A DNA stretch of 64,000 nucleotides from Daucus carota subsp. sativus (GCF_001625215.2 NC_030385.2:7309135-7373134), one strand, 5' to 3'. Numbered from the stretch's first letter, positions 45,118 to 57,432 are shown. Notes: generated by a model from the letters alone, not told the origin. A program made the numbers and translations.

Positions 45118-45311
45118 CAGTGTTGTAAAAAGCGGAAATCGGACTTAATCGGGAAAGTCACGGAATAAAGATTAATCGAGAATTAATTGAATTGATCGGA
45201 TATTAATCAGGTTAATCGGTGATTAATCGAAAATTTAATCAGTTCGGTGAGTTTCGAAACCGAGATTAATTCGTGATTAATCGTGATTAATCAGCGACTT
45301 TTAGAACAGAG
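45118..45311. mobile_element. Small hAT-type MITE (CAGTGTT family)
   Basis: 194 bp, left CAGTGTTGTAAAAAGCGG, right CTTTTAGAACAGAG, exact 8-bp duplication CATGCGAT (45110-45117, 45312-45319). Same family as the element at 12981, with the same TTAATCG repeats inside. Confidence 0.85.
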
Positions 45312-45319
45312 CATGCGAT

Positions 45320-46240
45320 GAAGAAACGCCGCCTAGCTTAAAAGTAAAAGAAAAGTACTTCAAATATAGACGGTACTTGTGGAAATATAGACACTTGTGG
45401 AATTATGTGCTCTGTACTTCCTGCATGGTTGAATGAATCTGCAGAAAGGATTTGTCTACGGGTGCTATATAAAATTAAAAAAGGTGTCATCTTAATCAGA
45501 TATAGTTAACTCCACTCCACTCTTACTAGTGATGACTCCTGATCTTGTATACAAGGTGGCATTTGACAATATATGTATTTTTATTGTCTGAAAATCAAGT
45601 AAGTCTCTTCCATTTGTAATTTAACAAAAATCTTTCTCTTATTTTCTTTAACAAAAATATCGGAGCTCAGATGCTAAAATCCTTTCCGGTGTCTAACTAT
45701 TAGTGAAAAAGAATTTTATATCATTTAGCAAATTAAAAAGCAAAAGAATAAGTGTATAGGAAATGAAGGTAGCTAGAAAATCTTTGATCATTGAAATTAT
45801 AGATATTTTTATAATTATTTCAATATCAATTATCGTTCATCAAAATGGTAAATTTGATTACAGTCCTATAAATATAAGATGGGCATGTATGCATTTTTTT
45901 TTATGTGATATCATAGTATTTCTCGCAATCTAACGATATATATTTGATATCCTAATTATTTATGATTTATCTTGACAAGACTCATATATATTTGAACAAA
46001 ATTTTGTATGTTACTTATTTATATAATCTTCAGATATATACCGTTGGAAGTTAAATTATTTGCGAAATTACGGATTTTGAAGCTGACACTTGTTACAAAA
46101 AAATTTCAACAAATAAGTGATCACTAGAATAATAATCAATATGAAATTAAAATTGCCTTTACAAATTTGAAATTAATAATATTTTTGAGATTTGGTTCCA
46201 AGAAAATTAGCCTAGCAAACCAAATAAATGTTTATAAAGT
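45320..46240. other. AT-rich spacer without a gene
   Basis: No supported coding region; long T-rich and A-rich stretches only. Confidence 0.45.
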
Positions 46241-46541
46241 CACTACAAGAAAAATGGCTAAATTCCATGTCGTTCTTGTATTTCACCGAACCCGGTCGCT
46301 TTTGTCTAAACATTTTTCACGTTGTTCAGCGGGTATTTTCTCGCCAAGTACTCAGAAAAAGCAAAACGACCGCGTAAACATGTTGGTCGCTTTTGTATTT
46401 AAAAGCTACCACGTACAAAAGCTACCAATTAAAAAGCGACCGTAATTAGAGAGTTTGAATTTATATTAAAAAGGACCTATTCCGGTGACTTTTATTCGTG
46501 TTTGCTTTTATTGGTCATCTTTAGCTAATTTTCTTGTCGTG
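46241..46541. mobile_element. CACTA-type MITE upstream of the MYB gene
   Basis: Left end CACTACAAGAAAAATGGCTA, the typical CACTA terminus, and right end TAGCTAATTTTCTTGTCGTG, its inverted partner with few changes. Subterminal GGTCGCTTTTG and AAAAGCGACC repeats. Flanking triplets AGT and ATA differ, so a target duplication is not clear. It lies about 400 bp above the MYB start codon. Confidence 0.75.
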
Positions 46542-46947
46542 ATAATAAAGAAGGAGAAGCGATAATTTTAAATTTTTTAATCAAAAACTCAAATATTTAT
46601 TATTATAATTTTCTTCTTTGTTTCAAATAATAGACTAATAGATCATTTTTCCAAGTCAAGCGAAAACCGCCCCTTAATTTTTTTTTTCATCACGCTGTGA
46701 TTCCCTTACTTCAGATGTAGTAAAAAGAATATGAAGCGATGTCAGGCAGCCTTTTCTTGTAGAGCACATGGTATATAAAAATGAATAAGTTTGACGGAAA
46801 TGGAATTTGTACTGTGCATATATAATATATAATATGGAGCAAGCCTGCATGCCTCTAACATTATATATATGTGTGTGTCCGGGGTGCTGGTCTCTAAGTA
46901 GTTAGCCGGCCATAATAATTCTCTCTGATCATCATCTCCAACAACGA

Positions 46948-48294
46948 ATGGGACGGAGACCATGCTGTGATAAAGTTGGATTGAACAAGGGGCCATGGAC
47001 CGCCGAAGAGGACAAGAAGCTCGTCGACTTTGTTCTCGCCAACCACCCCCAATGCTGCTGGAGAGAAGTTCCTAAAAATGCAGGGCTCCTTAGGTGTGGC
47101 AAGAGTTGCAGGCTGAGATGGACTAATTATCTGAGACCGGATTTGAAGAGAGGCCTTTTATCCGAATATGAAGAGAAGCTTATTATTGACCTTCATGCTC
47201 AGCTTGGCAACAGGTATGTTAAATCCTGCGTATCACTTACTTCTTCAATATTGCATCTTACAAATCAATCACATTTTATGACATCACTGTCTTGTTCGAC
47301 TGGGGTGAATGAATATGGAAGGAATGGAATGAATTTTATATTATGTTGTGGGCAAATTCTTATAAATTTCATTCATTCTTCCATTCTGTTTCTTACACCC
47401 TATGCTAGAGATCACACCTCAATTTGAGAAGAAATCTCCATTCCTTCTTATATTCATTTTTTCCTCAAATCTCATCATAACAATTTTGCACTCACATAAT
47501 TTTTTTCAAAACTTTCCTCCTATCTCTACTATTTTCGTTTATTTTTGGTCATTCCATTCTCCGCAACCAAACAAAACATATGTGTTGCCTGTTTTATTAA
47601 TCATTATGTCTCACAGCATGTCAAACGTATCCACAGATGGTCTAGGATCGCGTCTCATATGCCTGGAAGAACTGATAATGAGATCAAGAATTTGTGGCAT
47701 ACTTACATCAAGAAAAAGTTAAGCAAGATGGGGATTGATCCTGTCACTCACAAACCAATTCTTGCTGGCCCTCCTAATGGTAATTATCAGGATCATGACG
47801 CTCTATCTCAAAAGGAAGCACAAAAGAGTAGAGAAGAAATGCAAGAGCAAGATAAAGGTCAAGAAAATTGTGATGGGATTTCATCATTAGAGGAGTCCAT
47901 TATCAGTAACACTGATGATTATCGTCTGGACAAAGAACAAGTAGCAATGGACACTAGCAATGGCTTTTCTGTCCCTGAAGTCCCATGGAGCATACCCCAT
48001 GAATTTTGTGTTTCTAGTTCTGATCAACAATCTTCTTGTTCTTCGACCACTTTTTCTGATACAAGTGCAGTAACGCTCTCTATGTCCGATATCAACTCAA
48101 TACTTGAAGACTTGAGGTTTTTACCATCTTTTGAGGATTGGCAGAGTGATGATAACAGCAAGAATTACGTGGAACCCATGGGTGTCCCCTATGACGATGA
48201 TTTCGCTGATTGGGATTGGTTGATTAATGATTTTGATATTGACAATATTGATCATGAAATTGTTCAGTCTCTTCCGGACCCTGCCACTGCTTAA
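46948..48294 (+). CDS. R2R3-MYB transcription factor, MYB20/MYB43-like
   Basis: DNA-binding transcription factor, nuclear. Exon 1 46948-47213 and exon 2 47637-48294 join to a 307-residue protein. R2 spans about residues 14-62 ([42 protein letters not shown]) and R3 about 67-113 ([38 protein letters not shown]). The flanking MGRRPCCDK start and [12 protein letters not shown] after R3 are typical of the clade with Arabidopsis MYB20, MYB43, MYB42 and MYB85, regulators linked to secondary walls and lignin or phenylalanine supply. The C-terminal half is acidic ([18 protein letters not shown]-like), fitting an activation domain. Two oddities: the usual first MYB intron in R2 is missing, and the R3 recognition helix reads KNLWHT instead of KNHWNT. 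A TATA-like ATATATAATATATAATA lies about 110-130 bp upstream. The intron appears to hold a MITE. Confidence 0.9.
47292..47574. mobile_element. Possible MITE in the MYB intron
   Basis: TTGTTCGACTGGGGTGAATG at the left resembles the reverse complement of the right end (TTGTTTGGTTGCGGAGAATG). The inside is rich in GGAATGGAATGAAT and its complement. It fills most of the 423-bp intron. No certain target duplication. Confidence 0.5.
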
Positions 48295-49976
48295 GAAAAG
48301 TCTTGAATGAAAAATGTTTCAAGTACAAGCTAGCCTCTAGTGAAGTACTACAAATAATTTTAGAGTCAGTTAGACTCTGTTTTGACTCTGATAATTCGCC
48401 TGGCTTTTCTTGTCTAGGTTTCATAATAAAATATTTCATTTCGAGTTCTTTAACTTTAAAAATAATTTGAATTTGATCCTTTTGTTAAAAAAAATTTGAC
48501 AACATCATAATCTTACTGACTGTTATTCTAACACATCAAATGACTTCTTAAACATCATATAAAATCGTCAAGAGTACGTTATAGGAGATTTGAACATTAG
48601 ATATATTTTGAATTGTAAAACATATCGTTATACATAAAATATTTTGCAATAATATCCAATAATATACTTCAATAAAATATTCATATAGTTTTTCCATTTA
48701 TATATAATGAAATATGTAAATATATTTATAAACTCACTTTATACATTTTGGAAAATAGCATGTCCTTATCCAAATACACTGAAATGGTCAAATAATGGCA
48801 ACTTTGCTAGAGAGTCTCTTGACCAGCGTGGCAATATCAGACACTACCCAAACCCGACCCGAGCCCGCAACCTAATTTACTGAGACAAAACTCGAAAGTG
48901 ACCTGAAAATCATCCGATTGACACGATATAGACCCGAAATGATCCGAAATTAGAATTTCATTTCTAATAACTTTAATTTTCAGTTTTATTTAATATTAAG
49001 TGATTTTAGCTTGATCCGAAGTCGACCAGAAATCATATAACTCGAGTAGATTGTTAATGAAGAAAGCGATACCATGCATGTAAGCATCAGTAACCTCTGT
49101 TAGAGATGTTCTAATGCACTCAGAGATCTGCACTGTCACACTCACACAAGTCTACTCTGGTTGAAATATTTGCTTGTTTTCATCTGGCATGAGCTTCTGT
49201 CTTGTAGCATTCCTAATTAGACTTTCTTCTTTCGCTTTTTTTAATTCTGGCTGGGATATGTTGTCAAAATATTGAGACAAAAATTGATAAATATCGTGGA
49301 GATGTTCATTCAGTTGGAATGTTGTACAGTATTATACAGGCGGCTACTTCATTTATTCATTATCTTAGTGTAGCAAGCATGAGAAACAGAGTGCCTGCGC
49401 AATAAAGAAAAAGGCGGCCTTGAAAGCAGAAGAAAAGTAAGAGAAGGATACGTGTCCAATTATGTAGGATTTTCAGGTTGAATGAAATCTAAACAATCGT
49501 CTGTCCTGGGGTGGTGGTTAAGACATATAGGTTGCACAAATATAATAGAGAATGAAATGAAATTCATATTTTTTTTTGATATTAAAATGAAATTTATATT
49601 TTATTTTATTTTTGAAAAAATGAAATTTATATTCTTAATTAGGATTGATTAAAAAAATTATATAATTTTCGTTTCTCTTCAATTTTTTCGATCATTTTAT
49701 TATTAAACTATGTGTTCAGATCTTTAAACACATGTTCTGAAGAAATGCTCATTAAACTTTTTAACATATTTTCCTATAAATATTCATCACAGGAGATTAG
49801 ACTCATTAATATTTTATCATTATTTTTTGTATATTCTTTTTCTTCGTAAATTTTTTTTATAATTTCTTTTTGATACTTTTTTTTTAATAATCTTTGATTT
49901 CATTCTCCACTTTTTTAATAAACCTTTTTATCAACCTTAAGTTTTTTACTCAGATAATAAATTTAAAATGTGAGAT
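48295..49976. other. Spacer downstream of the MYB gene
   Basis: The first 150 bp are probably the MYB 3' UTR. A block at about 48840-49045 has ACCCGACCCGAGCCCG-type words near its left end and CTTGATCCGAAGTCGACC at the right, likely an old hAT-like relic. No gene found. Confidence 0.45.
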
Positions 49977-49981
49977 TACGG

Positions 49982-50353
49982 TGGGGTTGCTGTTGCAGAC
50001 AGCAACAACAGCTTTTTGCTGAAAAGCAGGTGAAAAACTGTTTGGTAAATCTAAAAGCAGCTTTTCCGAACAGCAGCTTTTAGCTGAAAAGCTGCTTTTA
50101 GAAAAAGCAGGTCCTCCTATGTTTTTGGAAAAAGCTGTTTTTCAGCTTTTACAGAAAGCTGTTAGAGATTTTATTAACAAACCTCACCAAAAACATCATT
50201 ATTTTTATATTATAAATCAAAATAAGCAAATATCAAAAAAATTACCAAACAATAATCTGATTTCTACAACAGCATTTTTTCTACAACAGCACTTTTTATA
50301 CCAGCACTTTTTCTAATACCACAACAATTTTTAACAGAATTTCCAAACAGACC
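49982..50353. mobile_element. TIR-type MITE with AGCAGCTTTT repeats
   Basis: Left GGGGTTGCTGTTGC and right TTTCCAAACAGACCCTG are weak inverted repeats. The interior contains the palindrome CAGCTTTTAGCTGAAAAGCTG and several copies of AAGCAGCTTTT. Ends approximate. Confidence 0.5.
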
Positions 50354-50659
50354 CTGTAACTGTATCGCCGACTAAAGATGTATGTTAACTTAAATCATCT
50401 TTTTTTTTTTAAGAACTTAAATCATCTTCTTGAAACTACATTCTCGTTAAAGACTTTTATTTCCATGTGTGAATATAATTATAATTATACATATTACAAA
50501 TATTTAGTGATTTGATTGGATGATTGCCATCTTCGTATGCTCTAAGGTGACTCTTAAATATAAATAACATTAATTCGCTATTCACATTAGAAACCTGAAT
50601 CAGGCTATTTATTATTAATCAAGTAAATAATATAAAAATTAATTTATAAATAACATGTC

Positions 50660-51660
50660 CATGTCTCGCTTCTACGATAGTTATCTCTTCTATCCAAACC
50701 CGGCACTTTCGTACACGACATGATTGAATGATCCAAAATTTCGTGTTTGTATTTACGTTTTTATTACACGAACATGAAAACGAAAGTACACGATTTAATT
50801 TCAATCCGTTTTGAATTTATCCATCGGGTACACGACCCGAAATACACGATATAGTTGATTGATTATAATAATAGATAACTAATAATAAATAGCTATAAGA
50901 TGATTTATCATATATAAGGGTTTTGGTCCCTGACAACTGATCGTCAGGGAGGCTTTATCTAACACACAACTTCATTACCATCAGATCTGTATTTCAAAGG
51001 TCTAGATTGAAAGTTGTTTTTTTAGGTATCGGTTATAATTTTCCGCGGATAGGGAAAGTCTCTATCCGCGAAAATTTTCCGCGGATAAGAACTTTCCATA
51101 TCCGCGGAAAATTATAATGGATACTAAAAAAAATGAAATTTTAATATGGACCCTTAAAATATAAATCTGACAGCTCTGGAAGTGTATGTTAAATAACTTG
51201 TCCTGACAACTGATTGTAAGACCCCATAGATAATTAGTGGTTTTATACATAACATATATATAATATCAAATAATATGTAAAATTTAATTAAACATATATT
51301 TTAAAATATTAAAATGTAATTTAATATTCTATTTTTTTTCATTTCATGTATTTTTCGTGTATATTAGGGTCGTGTATTTTTTGTGTACATTTCATTTCCT
51401 GTATTTTTCGTATACACTTCGTGTCGTATATTTTTAAGCACACAAAAATTTTGTGTACTTCATGTCCTCAGATTTACGGATTCGCAGGGGGCGCCTCGGG
51501 CCCTACTTAGTTGACTGTCGTGTCATGTTATTTCTTTTTTTTTTCTTGTTGCGTTCGTGTTTAGATTTCAGGATACGAATTCATTTCGCGTCATGTTCGT
51601 ATTTGTGCATCAGATACACGACACGTAAAGTACACAACACGACACCAATTGCGAGGTCAC
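50660..51660. mobile_element. Foldback-like region with GTACACGAC subterminal repeats
   Basis: The left part (to about 50870) is full of TACACGA words and the right part (from about 51350) of TCGTGTA words, i.e. the same repeat in opposite orientation, as in hAT elements with clustered terminal motifs. The exact ends are unclear. Another element (50935-51225) lies between the two arms. Confidence 0.45.
50935..51225. mobile_element. MITE with a strong nested hairpin core
   Basis: The ends match as inverted repeats (left GGTCCCTGACAACTGATC, right GACAACTGATTGTAAGACC, reading inverted over about 45 bp). The core 51023-51126 folds into a near-perfect stem of about 36 bp whose loop is itself a palindrome of CCGCGGATA and TATCCGCG words. 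No coding capacity. Confidence 0.65.
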
Positions 51661-52081
51661 CTAACGACCATCTTATTATTATTAATGAATAAAAAGTACG
51701 ATTTTATATTCAACAAATCACTCACTTATTTTAAATGTATCAAACAAGTTTTTCATTGATAATGACTCTTTAATCGTTAATTTAAATTTTATTTTAATTT
51801 ATTTACTAAAAAAATTGGATTGTCTATCGATTAATAATTAAACAATTGATGTAGTTGATACGAGATTTCAAATTAATAATTGATTGAGTAAATTTAAAAA
51901 TACACGAATTATATAATACTACTATAATACTACTATATTCCAGCCGTAATATTTATCTAGTTAAATGAAAAGAAGTGAGGAGCAAGCTATTAAACCGAGT
52001 TTCCTGGGTTCGGAAATAAGGAGCAGAAGGACCACGCTTCCAAAACCCTAATACACTTTCCCCTTTTTCTCCGGAATACAG

Positions 52082-52318
52082 GTTTCGAATTGAATACATG
52101 CTTCTGTGTTAAATTAACTAGTTCTTTGTTTTATTTTTAGTTGTTCAACTTGATTATGTGTCTGGGATCAATCGTCCATTTCCCCCTTTACACGTTTTTC
52201 TTAAATTTGTTAATTTGTGTAAAGATCTAACTATTGTTTAGCTCATTGCTGTTTTCTCTTTATAAATTCTAATGGCATGATCAATTTTTAATGATGAGTA
52301 TTCTGCTTTTTAATATAG
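52082..52318 (+). other. Probable 5' UTR intron of the F-box gene
   Basis: A donor at GGAATACAG/GTTTCG and an acceptor at AATATAG/CATGG just before the start codon fit a leader intron, common in this gene class. Inferred from splice signals only. Confidence 0.45.
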
Positions 52319-52319
52319 C

Positions 52320-55193
52320 ATGGCTAGTAAGACCAAAACAAAACGACCTAATTGTGGAACCGCAGCAGTTGATAGACTTGGCAACTTACCCCGAAGCTTA
52401 ATTGAACTCATCCTGAAACACTTGCCGGTCCACGATGTAGCGAGAATGAGTATCCTCTCGAAAACATGGAGGGATGTTTGGGTGATGCACCCACACCTGG
52501 TTCTTGATGAGCTATTTTTTAAACAACTAGTTTCTAAGAAAGTTTCGAAAAAGGATAAACTAGCTCAAGTATCTCAAGTTTCGAGAACTATTAGTAATAT
52601 TCTTTTAGTTCACACTGGCCCCATTTTAAAGTTCCATCTCTTCATTCCTCGAGATTTGCCTCTTCATCAATGTGTAGACGTGGATTTTTGGATTAAAAAC
52701 ATCTCAAATGCGGTTAGGAAATTGGAGCTTTTTAATAAACCTTTCACTGCCTACAAGATTCCCTTGTATTTGTTTTCCTGCTCGGAGTTGACTCACTTGC
52801 ATCTCACAAAATGTATACTGAATCCACCCCATAGATTTGGAGGCTTTTGTAATCTGATTAGTGTTAAGCTTGAAGATATTGTAATCACTGCTGACATGTC
52901 ATTTGGGACTCAACTTAAAACACTGGAGCTGGAAGGTTGTGCTGGGATCAAACATTTGGGATGTCATTTTGATAATAACAACGTTCTCACTCGCTTGGTA
53001 ATTCTATACAGTGAAGAAATTGATTTGGGATGGTTTGAGTGCATCCAAAAGGTGGAAACTCTTATGTTGAAAGCAGTGTCTAATTCTAGGAATGAACGCA
53101 TCAGTTTCAACAAGCTAGTTGCCAATATGCCTAGAATCAATGCTCTAGTGCTTGATGACTTTTTTCTCGAGGTAATGTACAAAATTTGAATTTTTAATTA
53201 ACTGACATTGTCTTTAACTAATTTGTTTAGTGCACGTGAAATATCATTTGGCCAAATGTGTCTCACATTTTAATTTATTTCTGGGTATCTATACATATAA
53301 ATAGTCTTTGGAACCGGGTGCAACTGTTTTGGAGAGGCCTATAACAACATTACGGCTGTTGTTCCTTGTTCGTGTTAGATCTGAATATTTGGTTCATGTA
53401 CAGTACTTGATCAGGTGTTCGCCCAATTTACTGCATCTTGACATAAACTTGGTGAGAACTAGCACTATTACTATTGTTTGGTACTTATCAAATGGATCAT
53501 TTGCACATATTTTCTAAGATTTCTGATGACTGCTGAGGGACATAACTTGAACAGGAATCTAGATTGCTCCTCTTCCTATAGTGGTGAAAGGAGAGCCAAA
53601 TATTAAAGTCCAAAATTAAAATAGTATAATTTTTAGATTGCTCATATATGAGTTAAATGAAGTTGCAGACTATAGGTTTGGAAATCAAAAAAATTTAAAT
53701 AACGTTGGAAACTTCATAAAGAAACTAGAAGGCAACTATATTATATATTTGTACAACCCCTCTGCATTTTAATAAAAAATGACACTAGACATCTTAATCC
53801 TGAAAATCTTTGTTTTTATGATATCCATTCCTTTAGCAACCCTATGTCCCACATTGAAATTGTTTGGCAATAATTATAATATACATCCTTAAGTATATGG
53901 CTCACAAGTGCATTAACAAGTATCATCTTTGTGGCCCAGTCGTTGGTTTGTTTTGTAACCAGTGAAGTGCTTTCTTGTTTTGTTGATTCTAAAATGTTGT
54001 AATTATTTTATTCTCGCTTGAATCTCCTACTAAAAATTTAACTATATGGTGTATGTACTTTCTATCTAATAATTACATCATGTCAGAAATTTTCTCCTGT
54101 TGTCCATTATTGTGAATAATTTTCATTTTTTTTTTTTGGTGTAGTTTGTCTTGTCAGTTTATTTACCCATGTTTTCTTATCTCACTTGGCTGGTCAAAAT
54201 GAACTTGTCAATTTTAGAAACTGCTTTATCATTCATATACAGTTTTCAACTCTTTGGACAAGATATAACTTATTTTTTAAACGGTGATTTACTATAAATA
54301 TCTTCAATTTGTCTCTTTTTTTTTGAAAAGCAAATTAATACTTAATTTTGGGCCAAGCCCTTGCAACTTAATTTTGGGCCTACCCCTCATAATTTTTGTG
54401 TTAGACCCCGAGGCCCGAGGTTCAGCAACAAGTGCTGCCTACTACCAACAGCCAACAAACCTTTCATCTTCGTTTTTGGACTTGACTTTAGAACCATGAT
54501 CAAACACTTGGAAATTGCCAATCAATGGCTTAATATCCAATTTTTCAAACAAAACAAAAGCATGAACTAATAATAAACTTTAAAATAATAATACTTAAAC
54601 TAGTAATAACTGAACTTATAGATCATCTAAACAGTCAAGACGATCCACTGGCACCTATCTCTTGCTCCATTCTCAACGCTGACCCATTACTTTGTGTCAT
54701 GCAAAAAAAGCTACCATGGCACCTTCCCCTTCATTATCCGAGACTTTCACATCATCCTCAGTGTCCTTGGCTTGCTTATCTTTTTGCATCATTTCTTCAT
54801 ACTCCAAAGTCATCTGCAAACGTACCCGATCCCATGTCATACATACACTGATTGCACAAATTTTATAATTGATTTTTTCCTGTTTATTTCTTATATAAAC
54901 CTTGTATGTAGGAAAATGGAGTAAATAGCAGCGATAATATGGAGGCACCGGACTTTATGGTGTCCTCGGCGCATATGATTTTAGACAAACTTAAAGTTGT
55001 GGAAATGCATGGGATAGTTGGTTCAAAGGCCGAGTTTCAGTTAATAAAGTTTTTGCTTGCATCTACCCCGTGGCTTAGACGGATTGAACTTTATAAGGAC
55101 ACCACAGTTGATCCTAAAGGAGAGTTAAGGATTTTACAAGAACTATTGCAGATCCCAAGAGCATCCACATCTTCAAAGATTATATGGAAGTAA
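52320..55193 (+). CDS. F-box/LRR/FBD protein (At1g13570-like)
   Basis: Substrate-recognition subunit of an SCF E3 ubiquitin ligase; target unknown. Three exons: 52320-53171, 53305-53451 and 54912-55193, all in phase 0, giving 426 residues, a normal size. The F-box is at about residues 18-60 (DRLGNLPRSLIELILKHLPV, HDVARMSILSKTWRDVW), followed by leucine-rich stretches such as LYLFSCSELTHLHLTKCIL, LKTLELEGCAGIKHLGCHF and CSPNLLHLDINL, and a C-terminal FBD-like part (LDKLKVVEMHGIVGSKAEFQ, IKFLLASTPWLRRIELYKD). The start is the first ATG after a likely leader intron. Intron 2 is 1.46 kb and holds repeat-like sequence near 54330-54430 (two copies of CTTAATTTTGGGCC). All junctions are GT..AG and every exon is open, so the gene looks functional. 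Confidence 0.9.
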
Positions 55194-55755
55194 TTTGTAG
55201 TAGGAACTAGAGGGCATACTTGTTTTCGAAGCAGATGTCAGAGCATCATATAATTGTTTATGGACAGTCCTATCGTTTGCCTGTCACTCTAAGGCTCCCC
55301 CACTTTTGGTGGGTGGACGTGGCTGTATCTTATATATAGGTCCAGGTCGTGGTGAATGATAATTTTGGCCAACCTTTCTGCAGATAATATGCTCTGAAAG
55401 GTGTAAGGCTTGGTTTTTGTATGAACATAACCGTGTAAAGGCTTGAACGCTAAATTTGAAGGTATTAATTTCCCAAGATTACATTCTGACATGAACGCAG
55501 TGTTGGGTATATGTATACATCAATTCTAAATGGTGGTAAACATGATTTTAAAAAATGGGGGTGAACGAAGTGAAGAAAAATTGCACTCGTTTTGAAGAGG
55601 CTTATAGCAATCATGAACTTTGAGCTTGCTGTGAACCATGTTGAATTTTATGGTTCCAAGCAGATGTCCATTTATGCTTCTCGAATTTTCAAAAGTTTAA
55701 GTCAGTGAGTTGCGAAAAAGTTTAAGTGAGTGAGTTGCGATCAACGTAACATATA
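55194..55755. other. 3' flank of the F-box gene
   Basis: Likely includes the 3' UTR. Short repeat AGTTTAAGTSAGTGAGTTGCGA twice near 55693-55740. No gene seen. Confidence 0.45.
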
Positions 55756-56446
55756 GGGTTCGTTTGGACAAAAACTTAAAAGAAGTGACTTCTTGCTTAA
55801 ACTAAAAAAGTGGAGTAGAGAGCACGATTGGATAGCCCAAGTGGTGGGTTCATCCTCTGTTGTCCCGGGAGACCCGGGTTCGACTCTGGCTCATCGGAAA
55901 AGTATTAGAACAGATACTAATTTGTGAGGCATATAAGCCTGCATTGTCAAAAAAAAAAAAGTGGAGTAGAAGTGAAACTTTTAAGTTGTTAAAAAGTTTG
56001 GTAACTTTAACTTATAAGTTTTTTGAGTATTTGGATAATTTGACTTATAAGTTTTTGCAGTGTTTTGTATTATAATATATATATTTAATTTTTTTTTTAA
56101 TTTTTTATTGATAATAAATAAAACTTGGTTACAAATTAAAATACAAAATAATTGAAATATATTTTAAAAGTAATAAAACTTGATACAAAATAATTAAAAT
56201 TTGACACAAAATAATTGAAATACAAAATAATTAAAATAATTTGGTAACAAGTTAAATTAAATTGAAAAACGTTTTTTTCGACGGAAAAAAGTGAGAAGCA
56301 CATAAGAGAAGTAAAGAAATGAAACTTCTCACTCCCGGCTTTGGAATTGAGAAAAAAAGGCTCCGGCTTTTTTAGCCAAACCAACCTCAGACTTCAGAAG
56401 CACACTTGTCCTTAAAAGAAGTGGTTACTTCTTCTTCCAAACACCC
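55756..56446. mobile_element. TIR-type element carrying a SINE
   Basis: Left GGGTTCGTTTGGACAAAAAC and right TTCTTCTTCCAAACACCC are weak inverted repeats. Internal AAGTGGAGTAGAAGTGAAAC words resemble those of the MITE at 44786. Ends and family uncertain. Confidence 0.5.
55820..55960 (+). mobile_element. tRNA-derived SINE
   Basis: A-box TAGCCCAAGTGG (55833-55844) and B-box GGTTCGACTCT (55877-55887) at normal spacing, a short tRNA-unrelated body, and a 12-A tail. The target duplication AAGTGGAGTAGA is present on both sides (55808-55819, 55959-55970). It does not fold as a tRNA gene. Confidence 0.85.
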
Positions 56447-56968
56447 GCGTACTATCAATAACCCTCTTCTTCTTCGATATACTTCCTTCATCCCTTCTAA
56501 AATACCAAGTAGTTTGATTTTTTGGCACACATTTCTAACTTCTTTGATCAAATAGTTAAAATTGTTATTTTTAAAATTTTCTACGATGAAATCGTGTTTT
56601 GCGCCCACAAAACATCTTAAAATTGCATTTTAAACCCAAAACACAACTTTAAATAACGTTTTGAATTTTAAAAATTAAAAAATGAATAACCCAAGATAAA
56701 GTAATGTTTTGCACTCAAAACACAATTTAAAGTAGCTTTTATACCCAAAACGCTGCTTTAATTAGCGTTGTTTAACTTTAAAAAATAAAAAATATTTTTT
56801 TTTTATCTAAAACGCTAGACCATGTTGTGTTTTATATAAATACAACTTAAAAATGCGTTTTGAAATGATATATGAGACCATTTTAAAAATGTAATTTTCT
56901 GGAAATTATTTGTTAAACTTGTGACAACGAGAGTCAACGTCTCGATATATACACATTCATAATAATTA
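56447..56968. other. Spacer with short AAAACRC repeats
   Basis: Repeated phrases of the form CCAAAACACAACTTTAAATA and CCCAAAACGCTGCTTTAAT occur about five times between 56590 and 56870, alternating with TTTTAAAATTAAAAAA tracts. No gene. Confidence 0.5.
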
Positions 56969-57432
56969 CTCCCTCTTTCCCTCTCATTTCTTTATAGTTT
57001 TTGTAAATTATCCGGCACACATTTTAAAACTCTTATATTTTAAAATTTCATAAATTATTTTTGAGATTTTCTTTTTATGTATAAATTCAAACATCAAATT
57101 TTTATTCAAAAGAAAAGATATTTAAAAAACTATATTTTCTAAGAGAATTCGTCTGAAGATAAACTATCTCGCGGGCAGAGATAATACTCCCTTCGGCCTC
57201 CTCATTTGCTTACGTTGGGGGACGGGGACTCGACACGCATTCTAATGCTCTTATAAAACGTAGTTAGATAAATTATTTTGAACTTTTTTTCTTCTGAATA
57301 AAAGTTTGATATTTATATTTTTATAAAATTTTTTTAACTATATTTTATATGCGAAATGTGCGTGGACAGTGTAAAAAAATTGTAAAGAAATGAGTGCGAC
57401 TGATTTTAGCCCTTCTAAAGAAACAGAGGGAG
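56969..57432. mobile_element. Stowaway-type MITE, apparently compound
   Basis: Left TA then CTCCCTCTTTCCCTCTCATT, right CTAAAGAAACAGAGGGAG then TA. A second left-end-like sequence (TACTCCCTTCGGCCTCC) lies inside at 57185, so one copy may be inserted in another, or two may have recombined. Confidence 0.65.

Noticed and set aside
55833-55887. Possible tRNA gene suggested by A- and B-boxes
   Set aside because: No cloverleaf or acceptor stem; a poly(A) tail and target duplication identify a SINE.
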